From the NCBI GenBank assembly GCA_014529385.2, contig CM043955.1, forward strand, positions 142,894,140 through 142,958,139: a stretch of 64,000 nucleotides of DNA, in the 5' to 3' direction. The stretch comes from Adiantum capillus-veneris. Lineage: Eukaryota > Streptophyta > Polypodiopsida > Polypodiales > Pteridaceae. A model generated the notes under the pieces. The model saw nothing but the letters and a program-made list of their open reading frames with translations, did not search any database and was not told the DNA's origin. Of the stretch, positions 11,791 to 25,142 are shown in pieces (the stretch's first letter is position 1; each line of letters starts with the position of its first letter). The translations under genes were made by a program, and so were the position numbers.

Positions 11791-14700
11791 AAACGAGTTA
11801 TCACACAAAGATGTACCCTAAAGAGTACCTCTTTTCACTTTCCATGAAAGTAACCTGCTAACATGACTCGTCAGCCAAGTTTAAGTCCTTGACTTGTTTT
11901 CCAAGTTCAAAAGTAAATAACCCCACTATAACTAGTGTTCAAGGTTGAGAACTTGCTCTAAACATGAAGAGCCTACACCTAATCGCAAGCATGCTTAAAC
12001 TAATGGTAAGCAAACTCGTAGAGCGATAAATGCTTATTAATTGGATATGCTTGGTGCTAATGTACGCACTTTGCATATCCTTTAGCCCAAGATTACACTT
12101 TGTAATCTGCCTATCCCCTTGGATAACTAACAGTACTCATAGCCCAAGATTTCACTTTGTAATCTGCCTATCTTCTTGGATAACTGACAATACTGAGGTG
12201 TGTTTTCCTCACGGTTTACAGACAGTCATCCCAGATGATTGGTAAATGGGAATCACAATATCGTGTAACATTGTTGAGGAATCAAAAATGTCCGAAATAA
12301 CCATCGTGGTTAACTTGAAAAATCCACAAACACTCAAATCGATCCATGACCTCTATTTGTGATTAGTAGACCCGAAAGTAATCTCCTAGATATTCTGCAC
12401 ATAGAGTGCAAAATGCTTCATAAGCAACAACTTGAGGAATATGCATGCAGTTCCAAATCAGCCTTTGCTAAACACTAGGGCCCATAACACCTAGTGTGCA
12501 TGCATTTAGCAAAGAACAGATCCGAACTTGTATATCCATGGTCATCCTTGCCAATACTTATGGCAAATGTGATGCGCCTAGCACACATTAAAAAGGAATG
12601 TAAATTTAGGTCTGAAAGAAACTAACTACTTTCAGTTGCAATCTTGTGCAAGCCTTGTTGAAACGTCTAAACCATAATAGAAGGTGAAACAGTGATCACT
12701 TCTAGGTACAAACAATGAAACTTTTTCATTTGCTATATGTATAAACAACCATCTGTAGTGTTGTTTAGCAGTACTTGTACCTTAACAAGTCATTCTAAGT
12801 ATCCAACAATTTTTGGCCGCTGAAATTGCTCCTGATATGCCATGCTAAAAATGGTCTAGGAAACTGATTGGACCAGTACTTAGGGACTTTGTCGTGACAC
12901 ATATTTGAAATAGTGGGCACTAATGTTAGTCACAAAGACTCATATCGTCCACATGTGGAATATGTCTCATGTAAGAATGTCTAAAAAAGAACATTTTGCA
13001 AGTACAAGATGTACTTGTGTGTGGAGGTAATTGCAAACACTCTACGACGGGAGTGAGAGGGACCCTCATTATCATTGCTCCACACTGGCTAAACCGAACT
13101 CCTTGAGTCCCTAGACCATGTTGTATCCCATGTGACAACATGTGCCAAATCGAATCCTACAAGTGGATTCATAACAGCATAATGTACATTGGACATTAAG
13201 GCCCAAAATACTTATTTTGACATGCCCTTGGCATGGCCCTGAAATATTCAAGCATATTTAAACGACTTGAAAAAACCAATCAATGCATACTAAAAGCTGG
13301 AATAACACCAAATCAATAGATGCGTACCTGGAGATTGAACTGAATGTTCACTTACTCGTATTCAAATATAGAGGAACACGTCGTCCACGTGTGAAAAAAC
13401 AAAATTGCACCGAAAATCCTGGGTGTTGTCGTTGCAATCCAAACCCTTTGATTAGAATCTACATAGAGTCAAACCCTTTGGTAAGACCCTTTGTAGAAAC
13501 TGCTCGATTAGTAGGTAACGGTAACCAACATAGTCAACCGTGTACAGAATGATTTGGAATCAACTTGAGAAGGTGAATTTGTCTGCTACTACGTGGTATA
13601 GTGCAGACTTCTTTCCTGGAAAGTATAACGAGGATAGATCAACTGCGATCCTCCATGATTATGGGGTGATTAAGTAAGCACCCGTGAGGTCGTACACCAA
13701 AACAATGCGTCCATAGACACTCGTAATGCTATAGAGAGAGCAAGAGATCCACACAAGTGGAAGTCTAGCTCTTATGGACACCCATGCTGTCTCAATGGTA
13801 TGTTGCATCTAAAATCCGTGGTATAAATCCCCCGAGTTGAGTTTGTGGTTATCAAATACTCGACTTGAGTGTTGCATTGAAACTATGTTGTGCAGAAATG
13901 ACACCATAAATCTCCGAAATGACTAGACGCTTGCTTGTCCATTAACGTCGTTGTGTAGTCCCATGGGTAGATCTGTTCGGTCTTAAGAACAATCCCCCAA
14001 GGAATGCCAACCGTTGGGTCATACCCAAGATCTGACAATGACTATTAGTCAGCGTGTGTGGCTCATAGCTCGTATGGCCATTAGTATTCAATCGACGAAA
14101 CGATGAAGACTAATGTAGAGGGCATCTTGCCCAATTTCTAGCTAAGAGTTAAAGCACCTTGGCTCATGCTGACTCCCAAACAAAAAATGTATCAAAAACT
14201 GCGTACAAAGTTTTCATTATTCATGGAGAGAAATAAGAAAGAGATAGAGAAGATGTTGGGCTGAGGAACTTTCCTTGAGTTTGTATATGTTGTGCCCAAT
14301 CTGTGTCCTCTAACGCATCTTATGCCGGACTTGCAGCTTATCCTATAAGCATGCAACAATCTACCTATATAACACTCTCATCGAGAGAGGGAACAGAAAA
14401 CATAAGCAACAGCTTGACCCTCTTACCATGTATAGGGTCATGGATTTAGAAAAATGACTTAATATGGCACTTTGCCTGTGAAATATGTCATAGATTTAGG
14501 TTCCATTTAGTGGTAGTGTGCGTTGACAGCACAACCATAAATTTAAACTATCCAGAACTTAGTATGTCTGTGACAGAGTGCCTGGTGTGATAGCGGAAGC
14601 GTAATCTCTGAAGCGGTGGAATTTATGTCACCTGGTTAGCATGCCATGCATATAGATTGTGAAGCCCTTCGCGAGAGTGATGGCCTCAAACGTGAGAGCC

Positions 14701-15480
14701 AAAACCATTAGTGCCTTGCACTGTTTAAACTAGTAGGGATTTTGTGAGATGGTATTCCCTATTTTGCCAATTTGTCAATCTTGTGTGCCACTGTTCGTGA
14801 TTCCAAGTCATTGGGCAGTACCTTGGCACAAGGGAGAAGCCTTGCTTCATGAAAAATTGTCAAAGAACTTTGCTTGGTACAAAAGCATTAGTTTTCAATG
14901 TAAATGTATAAACATGGAAAAAATAAACAATATTGAACATGGTCTAACCTGGTCATCCTGTTGTAACCAGTTGTCTTGAGATGTGGGAAGAAAAACTAGC
15001 TCAAATGTAGATCGTCATCTCCGTTGCACGAGAGAAAGTTGGCCTGAAATATCCTGCAGGAATATGGACAAATTCCTCAAAAGCGTGTGCTCATAGCATA
15101 CCCCAAACGGGAAAAATCTCAATTTAAGAGTTGTAGATTGAAGCGTTGCTTCACATAAATATCTTTGTGGTGAAACCATTGCTGTATAAGCATCCTCCAT
15201 CAGCGTGTAAAAACTATGTCAAAGAGTCAGCCATGCGGAGGAACTTGCTTCCTTTTTCAAGTCCAGTAAGAGGCCATGCATGTCTCCTTTGATGCATGTT
15301 AGATATATGCAATAGAGGTGACACATGTTCCATCTAGGTCAAATGCTTCATAAGCAATTGACAGCCCTGCTGTTGTTACATCAATTTGTGGTTGATGATC
15401 AAAAGATGTATGGTAATTGCATGATGCCGTTCTCATATATTACCTTATGTAGAGATAGGACCAGAATGTTGTAACCAGTT
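11791..15480. other. Unassigned DNA, possibly old insertion inside a gypsy element
   Basis: About 3.7 kb of moderately AT-rich sequence with only short, unconvincing ORFs on both strands (for example 13283-13552 plus and 13141-12926 minus). It separates a plus-strand gag relic (10028-11400) from a plus-strand integrase tail (15481-15890). A nested insertion is therefore plausible, but no boundaries or target duplications could be found. Confidence 0.3.
12084..12197. repeat. 57-bp tandem duplication
   Basis: Two adjacent copies start at 12084 and 12141 with the same AGCCCAAGAT start and TTGTAATCTGCCTAT core, differing at a few positions. Confidence 0.8.
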
Positions 15481-15890
15481 ATGCAGATGACAATAAACCC
15501 AAAATCAACTGCGTACCTCTTTAAGCACTCCTGCTCTGCAGTGCAAGCAGATCAACATCGACTATCATTCAATCAAGGGCTTAAAGAAAAGGGTCTGAAT
15601 AAAGGCATGTTAGTGTTGAGATATGACAACAGATTTGACACTAGGAAAGATAAGAAGTTTCAACCCAGATGAGAAAGACCATTTATTATCAAAAAGTGAT
15701 ATGCCAATGGAAGCTACAAATTGATGGAAGCAGACGGTCGAATTCACAAGACCACATTCAATGGATGGAGGCTCAAAAGGTACTTCTTAAAATTTGATCC
15801 AGAGTTCATGCTAGATATTCCAGAGGAGGGAGAACACTCCAACTCCGCTAGAATCAGAAGCAGAGCTAGAAGCATGAATGCCTCTAGCTA
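15481..15890 (+). pseudogene. Ty3/gypsy integrase C-terminal domain relic
   Basis: The frame from 15481 reads HRLSFNQGLKEKG and GMLVLRYDNRFDTRKDKKFQ, then, past a stop at 15670-15672 and another about 30 bases later, YANGSYKLMEADG and FNGWRLKRYF. This is the GPY/F-type C-terminal part of gypsy integrase ('G.LVL...........K...W.GPF.I......G.Y.L....G.....FNG..LK.YF'). The frame ends with TAG at 15888-15890, right before a polypurine run (about 15891-15904), as expected at the 3' end of pol. There is no chromodomain. It may belong with the gag relic at 10028-11400, which has the same orientation; that link is not proven. Confidence 0.65.
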
Positions 15891-16100
15891 GAAGGGAGGG
15901 CTAATGACGGCCGGTTTTTGAAACCGTGATTGCGAGAACCAATCCCACTCGATGGGGAGCCTAATAATAATAAACAAAATAAAAAAACGTTTTTACCTGC
16001 CATCCCACCACCCACTTCCCTCCCATGCATGCACCCACAGCGAGCCGCCTCTCAGCTTGGGCCACACTCTCTCCATCTCTCCTCCATTATCACCAAAGGA

Positions 16101-16103
<3 letters not shown>

Positions 16104-16131
<28 letters not shown>
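16104..16131. repeat. (CT)n microsatellite
   Basis: Pure CT dinucleotide run of about 28 bp within a generally CT-rich stretch. Confidence 0.9.
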
Positions 16132-16344
16132 CTTCTTGGCTCCTCCAACCCACCTCTCTCCCCATTGTTCTTGTGTCACCAAGCCCATAGGGCGCATAAA
16201 ACAAGTTTCCTCCCTCTCATTCGTCAACCCACAAGGTGGGCCGCCATGCATAAACTAAAATAGCTCTCTCTCTCTTTCTCCCCATCCCTCACCCTCTCCT
16301 ACACACACTCTCCTTCCCTCTCTCTCTCCTTCATTCAGTCCCCT

Positions 16345-16372
16345 CCCCCCCCCCCCCCCCCCCCCCCCCCCC
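16345..16372. repeat. Poly-C tract (28 C)
   Basis: An uninterrupted run of 28 cytosines flanked by CT-rich DNA. The complementary strand is G28, a potential G-quadruplex former. Its length may be unreliable because such runs are hard to sequence. Confidence 0.9.
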
Positions 16373-16494
16373 TTTTTCTCCCTTTGTCATTCTCAGCATG
16401 ACAAAACCCCTCCCTCCCTCTTTCGCTCCCTCGTTGACCCTCTCTCTAGCTCTCTCACCTTCTCTATCCTCGACAACTGTGGCGAGCAGGAAAA

Positions 16495-16495
<1 letters not shown>

Positions 16496-16581
<86 letters not shown>
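16496..16581. repeat. (CT)n microsatellite
   Basis: About 86 bp of pure CT repeat. Confidence 0.95.
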
Positions 16582-16582
<1 letters not shown>

Positions 16583-17099
16583 AGCACCCACCACACACAC
16601 GCCCTCTCCCTCCCTCTTTTCCCCCCTCACTCTCACTCACGCTCTCTCGCTCTCTCTCTCTCCCCCCTTCTTGTGTAAGCTGCTATGCGTAGAAACCTTC
16701 TCTCTTGCTCATTGCCAACACACACACCTACACACATACCCCATCCCATTCCCCTCATCCCCTCAGCCCCTCGCTATCTTCCCATATCTCACTCCCACCC
16801 TTTCTCTCTCTTCCCCCTCATTCAACCAGAAGGCGCAGCCAAAGAAGCCTCTCACTCTCTCTCTATACACACACCTACACACACATAGACGACCCACACA
16901 CACCCACACACTCACCCCAGCCTTTCTCACCCCTCAACCTCTCGTTCTCCTCACTCACGCCCTCTTCCCCCCCCCCCTCGTTCTCTATGGCCTGCACGTT
17001 AAATATATATATATATATAATATTTCTCTCTCTCGTTCCCACACACATGCACTCTCGTTACTTACACACAAACACTCTCACACACTACCTACTCTTGGC

Positions 17100-17100
<1 letters not shown>

Positions 17101-17135
<35 letters not shown>
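17101..17135. repeat. (CA)n microsatellite
   Basis: About 35 bp of pure CA repeat within a longer CA-rich stretch. Confidence 0.9.
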
Positions 17136-17136
<1 letters not shown>

Positions 17137-17199
17137 CCTCATAGCACATACACACTCGCACACTTAGAAGCACACACAAACGGTAACACACGCACTTAC

Positions 17200-17330
17200 G
17201 AGCATGCACACATGCCTACGCGCACGCACACATTCAAACAAACACATGCACACCATACACACACACGAGCATGCACACATGTCTACGCACACATTCAAAC
17301 AAACACATGCACACCATACGCATGCACAAA
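17200..17330. repeat. 67-bp minisatellite, two copies
   Basis: Copies begin at 17200 and 17267 with GAGCATGCACACATG and share CACACATTCAAACAAACAC and CATGCACACCATAC. The second copy lacks a few bases. Confidence 0.8.
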
Positions 17331-17611
17331 AAGAAGAAAGAAAACACCAAAAGGACTCGACATCGACGAAGAAGAAGCACCAAAAGCACGAGAAGGCGAC
17401 GCCAAATCAAGAAGTGACGTCGAAGGCATGCCTCGACCGGCCCCGAAATCTGGCGAACGTGCTACACCAAAGCACCAACAAAGCTTGCGATTCACCCGCA
17501 TCTCATCCACAACGCATCTCCGCAATAAGTATCCATAGGGTAATCTATTTTCCCGGTTTCAAGTCAAAATCTTGTATAAAAACCCAATTGTATATTATCG
17601 CCTCTCTCTAG

Positions 17612-18344
<733 letters not shown>

Positions 18345-21300
18345 GTCAGCTTGATCAATGAGCTGGCAATGTATAGCCTTCACACTTTGCAGGGGTAGGA
18401 AAATCACACTACAACTTGCGACTACAAAGTTTCATGGCTATCACAATCCGTCTTGATGGTCAAGGGCGTCTCATTGCCAATTTTTTGTTTTTGGACCCTT
18501 GGCAAGTTCAATGGATACCCATGAAACTTTGTAGGGGTAGGAGAACCACACTCCTCCTCACCCTTGTAAAGTTCCATGGCCATCGCAATCTATCTTGGCG
18601 AGCCCAACGACAAAGAATTGGTGATTGTGCCATCCTAGATCAATGAGACGACAATGAACGGCCTTGAAACTTTGCAAGGGTAGGGAAATTACACTAATCC
18701 CTGACCTTGCAAAGTTTCATGGCCATCTCAATCCGTCTCAATGGCCAAGGACGGAAAAAACGCCATTTATTTTTCGTTGGGGACATTTAGCAAGTTTAAC
18801 AGAAAAAATTTGCGATTGTGTTGCGCATGACCGCGGAGATAGAAAAGGATGGCCATGAAACTTTGCAAGGGTAGGGAATCATACTCCTCCCCACCCCTAT
18901 AAATTTTCATGGCCATCACATTTCATCTCAATGGTCAAGGGTGGCACAATTGCCAATTTTTTGTCGTTGTGACCCTTGGCGATCCCAAAGGAAAAACATT
19001 GGTGATTGTGCCTCCCTTGACCACTGTCAAGACAACAATGGATGGCCTTGAAAATTTGCACAAGTGAAAGAAGTACACTAATCCCCATCTCTACAAAGTC
19101 TGATGACCGTTGAAATCCCTCTCAATAGTCAAGTGCAACACAATTGCTTTTTTTTTTATTTGGGTCCTTGCGAAGCCCAAAGGAAAAAAATTGCTGATTG
19201 TGGCATGTATGACCAACGAGACGACAATGGATGGCCATGAAACTTTTCAAGGGCAGAGAAAGCCAACTTCTTTCCACCCTTGCAAAGTTTCATGGCCATC
19301 GTAATATGTCGTGACGGTCAAGGTGGTACAAACGCCAATTTTTTACAGTTGTGCCCTTGGCGACCAACAGCAAAAGAATGGCAATTGTGATGCTCTTGAC
19401 TGAAGAGACGGAAAACGGATGGCCATGAAACTTTACATGAGTTCTACAAGCATACTAATCCCCACCCATGCAAAGTTTCATGGCCATCGCAATCTGTCTT
19501 GACAATCACAGACGTCACAATTACCTTTTTTTTTTGTCATAGATCCCCTAGCAAGCCTAAAGACAAAAAATTGGTGATTTTGCCGTATATGATTCGATGA
19601 GACGGAAATAGATTGCCTTGATACTTTACAAGGATAGGAAATGCACACTCCTCCTTACCCCTACAAAGTTTCATGGCCATTGCAAATTTGGCTTGATGAT
19701 CAAGGGCAGCACATTCACCAAATTTTTCTCATTGGACCCTTGGCGAGGCCAACGATAAAAAAAAAATGGCAATTGTGTTGCCCTTGATAGATGAGATGGC
19801 AACATATGCCATGAAGCTTTACACAGATGGTGGAAGCACTATTACTCTCTCCTACAAGCTACATGGTTCCAATTGGTCTCAATGGTCACGGATGTCACAA
19901 TTACCAAAAACAATTACCGTTGGGCACTTGGCAAGCCCAAAGGCAAAAAATTGGCGATTCTACCGTGCATGACCGAGAAGACGGAAAGGGATGGCCATGA
20001 AAATTTGCTAGGGTGGGAAAAGTGCACTCCTCTCAAACCCTAAAATATTATGGCTATTGCAATCCATCTCGATAGTCAAGGGAAACACAATCACAATTGT
20101 TTTACCGTTGGACCCTTGGCAAGCTCAATGATAAAAAAATTGGCGATTGCGTCGTGCATGACCAATGAAACGGCAATGAATGGCCTTGAAACTTTACAAG
20201 AGTGAGTAAAGCACATTTCACCCTACTCATGCAAAGTTTTATGGCCATCAAAATCGGTCTCGACGATCAAGGATGACACAATTGCCATTTTTTTGTTGTT
20301 GGACCTTGACGACCCCAACGGCAAAAAATTGGAAACTTGTCGCCCTTGATAAAAGAGATGGAAATAGATGGCCATTAAAATTTACAAGGATAGGTGAAGC
20401 ATTCTATTACCCTCCCCTCCAAGTTACATGGCCATCACAATCTATCTCGATGGTGAGCGACGCCACAATTGCCAATTTTTTTCCCATTGGGCCCTTGGCA
20501 AGTCCAAAGGCAAAACATTTCCGCCATTGTTTGGGCTCGTTAGGGGTCCAAATGAAAAAAATTAGCGATTGTGTCGGGCACGATCAATGAGGTGGCAATG
20601 AATGGCCTTGAAACTTTGTAGGGATGAGGAAACCACACTCCTTCTTGCCCATACAAATTTCCATGGCCATAACAAGGCGGTTCGACGGTCAAGTACCACA
20701 GAAAGTCTAATGTTTTTATCGTTGGACCCTTGGCAAGCCCAAAGGCCAAAAGATGGCAATCATGCCGTACATGATCAATGAGATGGCAACGGATGGCCTT
20801 GAAACTTTATAGAGATGAGGAAACCACACTCCTTCTTGTCCCTACAAATTTCCATGGACATCACAAGCCATTTCAATGGTCAAGGATGGCATAATTGCTA
20901 ATTGTTTTCCCTTGGGTCCTTGGCGAGCCCAATGATAAAAAATTGGCAGTTGTGTCATCCTTGACCAACGAGACAAAAATGGATGGCCATGAAACTCTGT
21001 AGGGATGAGTTGGTGCTCTTATCTCTACCCCTGTAAATTTTTATTACCATCACAGTCTATCTCGACTGTAAGTGACGTCACAATTGCGAATGTTTTTTAC
21101 CATTGGGTCATTGGCGAGCCCAAAGGCAAAAATTTGGCGATTGTTCCATGCATGACTAATGAGACGGAAACGGATGACCATGAAACATTTTTGGGGTGGA
21201 GAAAACACAATCCCCCTTGACTTTGCAAAGTTTCATGGTCATCGCAATCCATCTTGACGGTTAAGGGTGGCACAATCATCAATACCGTTGGACCCTTGGC

Positions 21301-22145
21301 GAGCCCAACAACAAAAAAATGGCTATTGTGTCACACAAGATTGACGAGATGGCAATGGATGCTCATGAAACTTTACAAGGGCGGCATAGGTACACTTCTC
21401 CTTGTCTTTGCAAAGTCTCATGGCCAATATTTTCCCGTTGGGCCCTTAGCCAGGCCAAGGATTACAAATTGTTGATTATGCCGCGCACGATTGATAAAAC
21501 GACAACAGATGGCCTTAAAACTTTGTAGTGGCAGGGAAATCACACTCCTCCACATCCCTAAAAAGTTTCATGGGCATCACAACCCGTCTCCATGGTCAAG
21601 AGTGACACAGTCGCCCATTTTTTGCAGTTGGGCCCTTGGCAAGCCCACTGGCAAAAGATTGGTGATTGTGTCATCCTTGAGTGATAAGATGGCAACGAAT
21701 GGCCTTGAAACTATGAAAGACCATGAAAAACACACCTCCTTGCCCTTGCAAAGTTTCATGGCCATTGCAATCCATCTTGATGGTCAAGAGTGGCACAATC
21801 TCCAATTGTTTTCCATTGAACCCTTGGCTAGTCATTGCATTCGCTATCCGTTTCATGGCAATTGTAATCCATCTCGATGGTCAAGGGTGATTGTGCCTCC
21901 CTTGACATACGAGACAACACCGGATGGCCTTGAAACTTTAGAGAGACAAGGGAAGCACACTTCTCTCTTCCCTTGAAAACTTTCATGGCCATCGCAATTC
22001 TTCTCCGTGGTCAGAGACGTCACAATCATCAACTTTTTTTCGTTAGGCCCTTGGCGAGTCCACTAGTAGAACATTGGCAATTGTGTTATGCATGACCAAT
22101 GAGTCAGTATTGAATGACCATAAAACTTTGCAAGGGTGGGGGAAG
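18345..22145. repeat. Palindromic satellite array, block 1
   Basis: Tandem, diverged monomers of about 190 bp. Landmarks recurring in fixed order on the plus strand are CACAATCGCCAATTTTTT, then ACCCTTGGCGAGCCC, then AAAAAATTGGCGATTGTG, then GATGGCC-TGAAACTTTG, a short loop with CACACTCCT, then CAAAGTTTCATGGCCATC. The first and third landmarks, and the fourth and last, are reverse complements of each other, so each monomer is a double dyad. The block starts gradually near 18345 with a degenerate unit and stops sharply at a gypsy relic at about 22146. The ORFs inside it occur on both strands and are by-products. Confidence 0.92.
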
Positions 22146-22440
22146 CCGAGGTAGTAGACTGACCTTCAAAAGGTGTGGGTGTCCTGAACCAAAACACATA
22201 CTGTGGGAATGCCAGTTGCCTTGGAAACTACATAGGCTTTCTTGCAAGGTGTCTCTTGGACACTCCCAATCTCTGAGCCTATCTTGGACATGAGTGGATC
22301 CCCAGGTCGGGGAGCAAATTGAGATGGAAAGGTATGCCTCCTTGATAAGAATGTTGGTAGCTGGGTCAAAACCATGGTGCCACTGTCAAACATGAGCTCG
22401 AGCTACGGATTTCCAGGGGGCTCATTGCATCCTACAAATT
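22146..22440 (+). pseudogene. Gypsy integrase fragment upstream of a nested insertion
   Basis: Weak but consistent translation. Near 22297-22360 the plus strand gives DPQVGEQIEMERYASLIRML, which fits the 'P...GQ.E..N..L.R.L' segment holding the third catalytic acidic residue of integrase. Just before 22441 another frame ends with LIASYK, which joins the VATNLTPFE segment continuing at 25506 on the far side of the nested element. The first 120 bp are unassigned. The region is badly decayed, so identity leans on the reading frame meeting across the insertion. Confidence 0.45.
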
Positions 22441-22805
22441 TGTTGGAGATCAAGCCTAATGACCTAGCCTAGGAGTACCTTAGTCCTAGTTTAATCTTCA
22501 TTATAAGCTTTCAATAAGGCTAAAGGGTTTTTTTCTCTTTGGGGTCTTTTTACCTTTAGCACCCTCAATTCTCTCCCTAAATCACTCCAAGATTAGCCGT
22601 AGTCTTCGAGCCTCTCTCTTTCTTATTGGACCCTTTTTTATGTCTCTACAATCACTACCTATTTATAGGATTTAGTCCTCCTTTTGAGCTCCCTAAATAG
22701 AGGGACATCTTGTTTGTATCTTTGAGTGTTCTTTATTAGTTTTAATTTATTGCAAAGTAATTCTCGTTCTTTAAATCAATCTCTATCAATTCCATTAATC
22801 TAATA
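22441..22805 (+). repeat. 5' LTR of the gag-only element
   Basis: Starts TGTTGGAGATCAAG and ends ATTAATCTAATA. It aligns along its whole length with 25143-25505 with scattered substitutions and a few small indels, indicating a relatively young insertion. Confidence 0.85.
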
Positions 22806-22817
22806 TGGTATTAGAGC
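22806..22817 (+). promoter_or_regulatory. Primer-binding site (initiator-Met tRNA)
   Basis: TGGTATTAGAGC directly abuts the 5' LTR and differs by one base from the usual TGGTATCAGAGC. It primes minus-strand cDNA synthesis. Confidence 0.8.
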
Positions 22818-23795
22818 TTGTTCAATCCAACTAAAGATTGATAGAGTGTTTCTGAGCTTTCATCAATGATAACCTTTCAAGCCTTGCAGAGAAGAGATGA
22901 AAGATTGCTCTGCAAATTCTTCAAATCACAAAACCACAAGGTGTTTTAAATAATGTGGTGACCACTTATATCTTAAGCGAGTTCAACTTTAAGCCTCAAG
23001 TGAGCTTTCAAGTCTTCAATTGCTCGACACAACTGAGTATTGTCTTCAATGGCAAATTCCTACATCGTCACAATTAGCAAAAGTAATTGCATGTGATTAA
23101 CAATCGGCATCGTCGCGAGCTACAAATCATCTTTCATTTTTCAAATGGTGCATCAAAACTCTCAGAGGGAACAAACGGTAGCGCTGGCTCTCGTTGTGTA
23201 TCTCTGCATACAAGCCTTCCTTGCCATGACACACCATAGTGATGCTCAATCAAGCACGTGGTGGTCTCTCACACAAGTTTCATGTGAAATGCTTCAACAT
23301 AGTCGCCTAGGCTAACCAACAGTAGTGATCTGCTCTCTGGAAGCTCACCATGCACATTCAACATGAAGATTTCCACCTTACGGATTAGCAATCTGTTGCA
23401 TGGCGCTCCACTTCACACCCTCTACTTGCTAGCTACCTTCTTGTAGCGCGCTCTTGCAAGGAGCGGCTCTCGTGATTACTTGCAATCACGTCGTGAAAAC
23501 ATTTCCATATTTTCACTTATATTTCTTTTTGTAAAGCTTCTAAAAGGTCAGTCACATAGCGTTATTGCAGTGCTTCACGGAGTATTGACCAAGGATTCAA
23601 AGGCTTTGCCTCATAGCAATTCCAAGCCTCACGTTTTATTGACCCATAATCTAAGGTTGCAAAGGATTCGCCTCACAGCAATTCAAAGCCTCATGTTTTT
23701 TTTGAGGAGTTAACTTCGGAAAAAAAGAAATCCCCTTGTGAAAGAGAATAGACACTACCTTTCAATAAATTCAAGAGGTAAGACCTTCTCTGGCA

Positions 23796-24062
23796 ATGAG
23801 TAAAAACTCATTTACGATTAGCACAATCACATACAAAACTAAAACACCAGTAAACTGTGATGAAGAAGAAGTAACTTCCAAAGCTACACGGATACGTGGT
23901 CCTCGAAATTACAGGACAGCTAGAAAGAAATCCTGCCCATACTGCAAAACTTGGTATGTTGAACCACAACAACCTAAACAAATTTGCGGATTAAATAAAT
24001 CATTTCCTTTATACGGAGTTTTAGACACTGGTAGATTAGTACTCTACCAAGACCACTCCTAA
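23796..24062 (+). CDS. Small ORF in the leader of the gag-only element (doubtful)
   Basis: An 88-codon ORF ending two bases before the gag ATG. It contains RKKSCPYCKTWYVEPQQPKQ, with a CxxC pair and a later cysteine, and otherwise nothing recognisable. It could be a leader ORF or chance. The remaining leader (22818-23795) shows no coding potential. Confidence 0.2.
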   Translation: MSKNSFTISTITYKTKTPVNCDEEEVTSKATRIRGPRNYRTARKKSCPYCKTWYVEPQQPKQICGLNKSFPLYGVLDTGRLVLYQDHS

Positions 24063-24063
24063 T

Positions 24064-24930
24064 ATGGAAGCCAGTGATAAATTCAACGGCACAAACTTCT
24101 TTACATGGCAAACTCGAATAAAATTCAGACCTATGAAAAAGGGATTATGGGATATTGTAGGAAGAGAACCTATAGGGACTTCAACTAGAGAAAGTTCCTC
24201 AACATTTGAGCAAAGAAATCTAAAAGCTCTAGGTATTATAGGGGAAGGCTTACAAGATGTCTTTACATATCACATTCGTTCTTGCACTACTGCATAAGAA
24301 GCTTGGGTTTTACTTGAGAAAGTATTTGGTACTACTTCCAAGACATCTAAAATCATGCTCTTCATAGAGTTTTTTCACTTACAAAAGCTGCCGACACTAT
24401 TATGTCAGCACACTTAAGCAAATTCAAGAGTTTACAGTCACAATTAGCAGGAATCAACAAAGATGTGGAAGAAGATATCAAAATAGCTGTTCTCATCAAA
24501 ATTATTTCAACTCTTGATGAGTATTCTATCCCTGTTACCACCCTAACAAATCTCCCTACACCGAGTCTTAGCTTAGGGGGAGGCATCTCTCTTAGAAGAA
24601 GAAGAAAGAAGAATCCATAAGAAACATGAACATTTTGAAACACAAGGAGAGTACCTTACTCAAAGTAAGGAGGGCAACAAAAGTCAACGGACATTCTACA
24701 AAGGAAGCAGCTCAAGGGAACCTCAAAGGAACACATCATTCAAAGACTCCAAGAAAGGCATTGTATGCACATTTTGTGGCAAAGGCAATCACACAGAGGA
24801 ATCGTGTTTCCTTAAACAATGGATAAAAGCAATGTATATCGGAGAGTCAGATTCAAAATATGCATATGAAGAAAAGACTGCCTCAGATGAGGCAAACCTT
24901 GTGCATGTAGACGAAGAATGGGACCTCTAA
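24064..24930 (+). pseudogene. Copia-type gag with CCHC knuckle, frameshifted
   Basis: Starts MEASDKFNGTNFFTWQTRI, the N-terminal signature of copia gag (KF.G.N...W...). It continues through GLWDIVGREPIG. A TAA at 24295-24297 breaks the frame, after which EAWVLLEKVFGTTSK reads on in the same frame. A frameshift near 24360-24400 leads to HLSKFKSLQSQLAGI and a second one near 24600 to the C-terminal part. Around 24757-24815 CTFCGKGNHTEESC is a CX2CX4HX4C zinc knuckle. The frame ends at 24928-24930. All of gag is present, but it cannot be translated as one protein. Nothing resembling protease follows before the polypurine tract. Confidence 0.75.
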
Positions 24931-25142
24931 AGGTCTATACAAGCTAGAAAAAAGTCTTTTGGTATCTCAAAACACCTTCTTTTAGTCTACCTAGTATCTC
25001 CCTAAGCTAGATGAACTCTCTTGTTGTATCCAACTAAGAGAACCACACAGTTATAAGTTTTTTATATCCTTAGAGTGAACCTTGAGTAGGTGTATCACAA
25101 GGCTTTTTTTGTTGTGCTAGGTCATCAACTTGAAGGAGGGTT

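Larger units (their letters stand above)
15891..17611 (+). mobile_element. Candidate 3' LTR after the integrase tail, rich in simple repeats
   Basis: A polypurine run (AAGGGAGGGCTAA) precedes TGACGGCCGG at 15905, a plausible LTR start. Downstream come several CT and CA tracts, a 28-base poly-C, and a TATA-like TATAAAAA at 17575-17582. Several long ORFs here (for example 16705-17538) are just translations of CT/CA-rich DNA. The 3' boundary is a guess, since the matching 5' LTR is not in the window. Confidence 0.35.

Noticed and set aside
16671-17538. ORF of up to 277 codons (16705-17538)
   Set aside because: It is translation of CT- and CA-rich DNA (Ser/Leu/His/Thr repeats) and crosses several microsatellites; overlapping frames are equally open.
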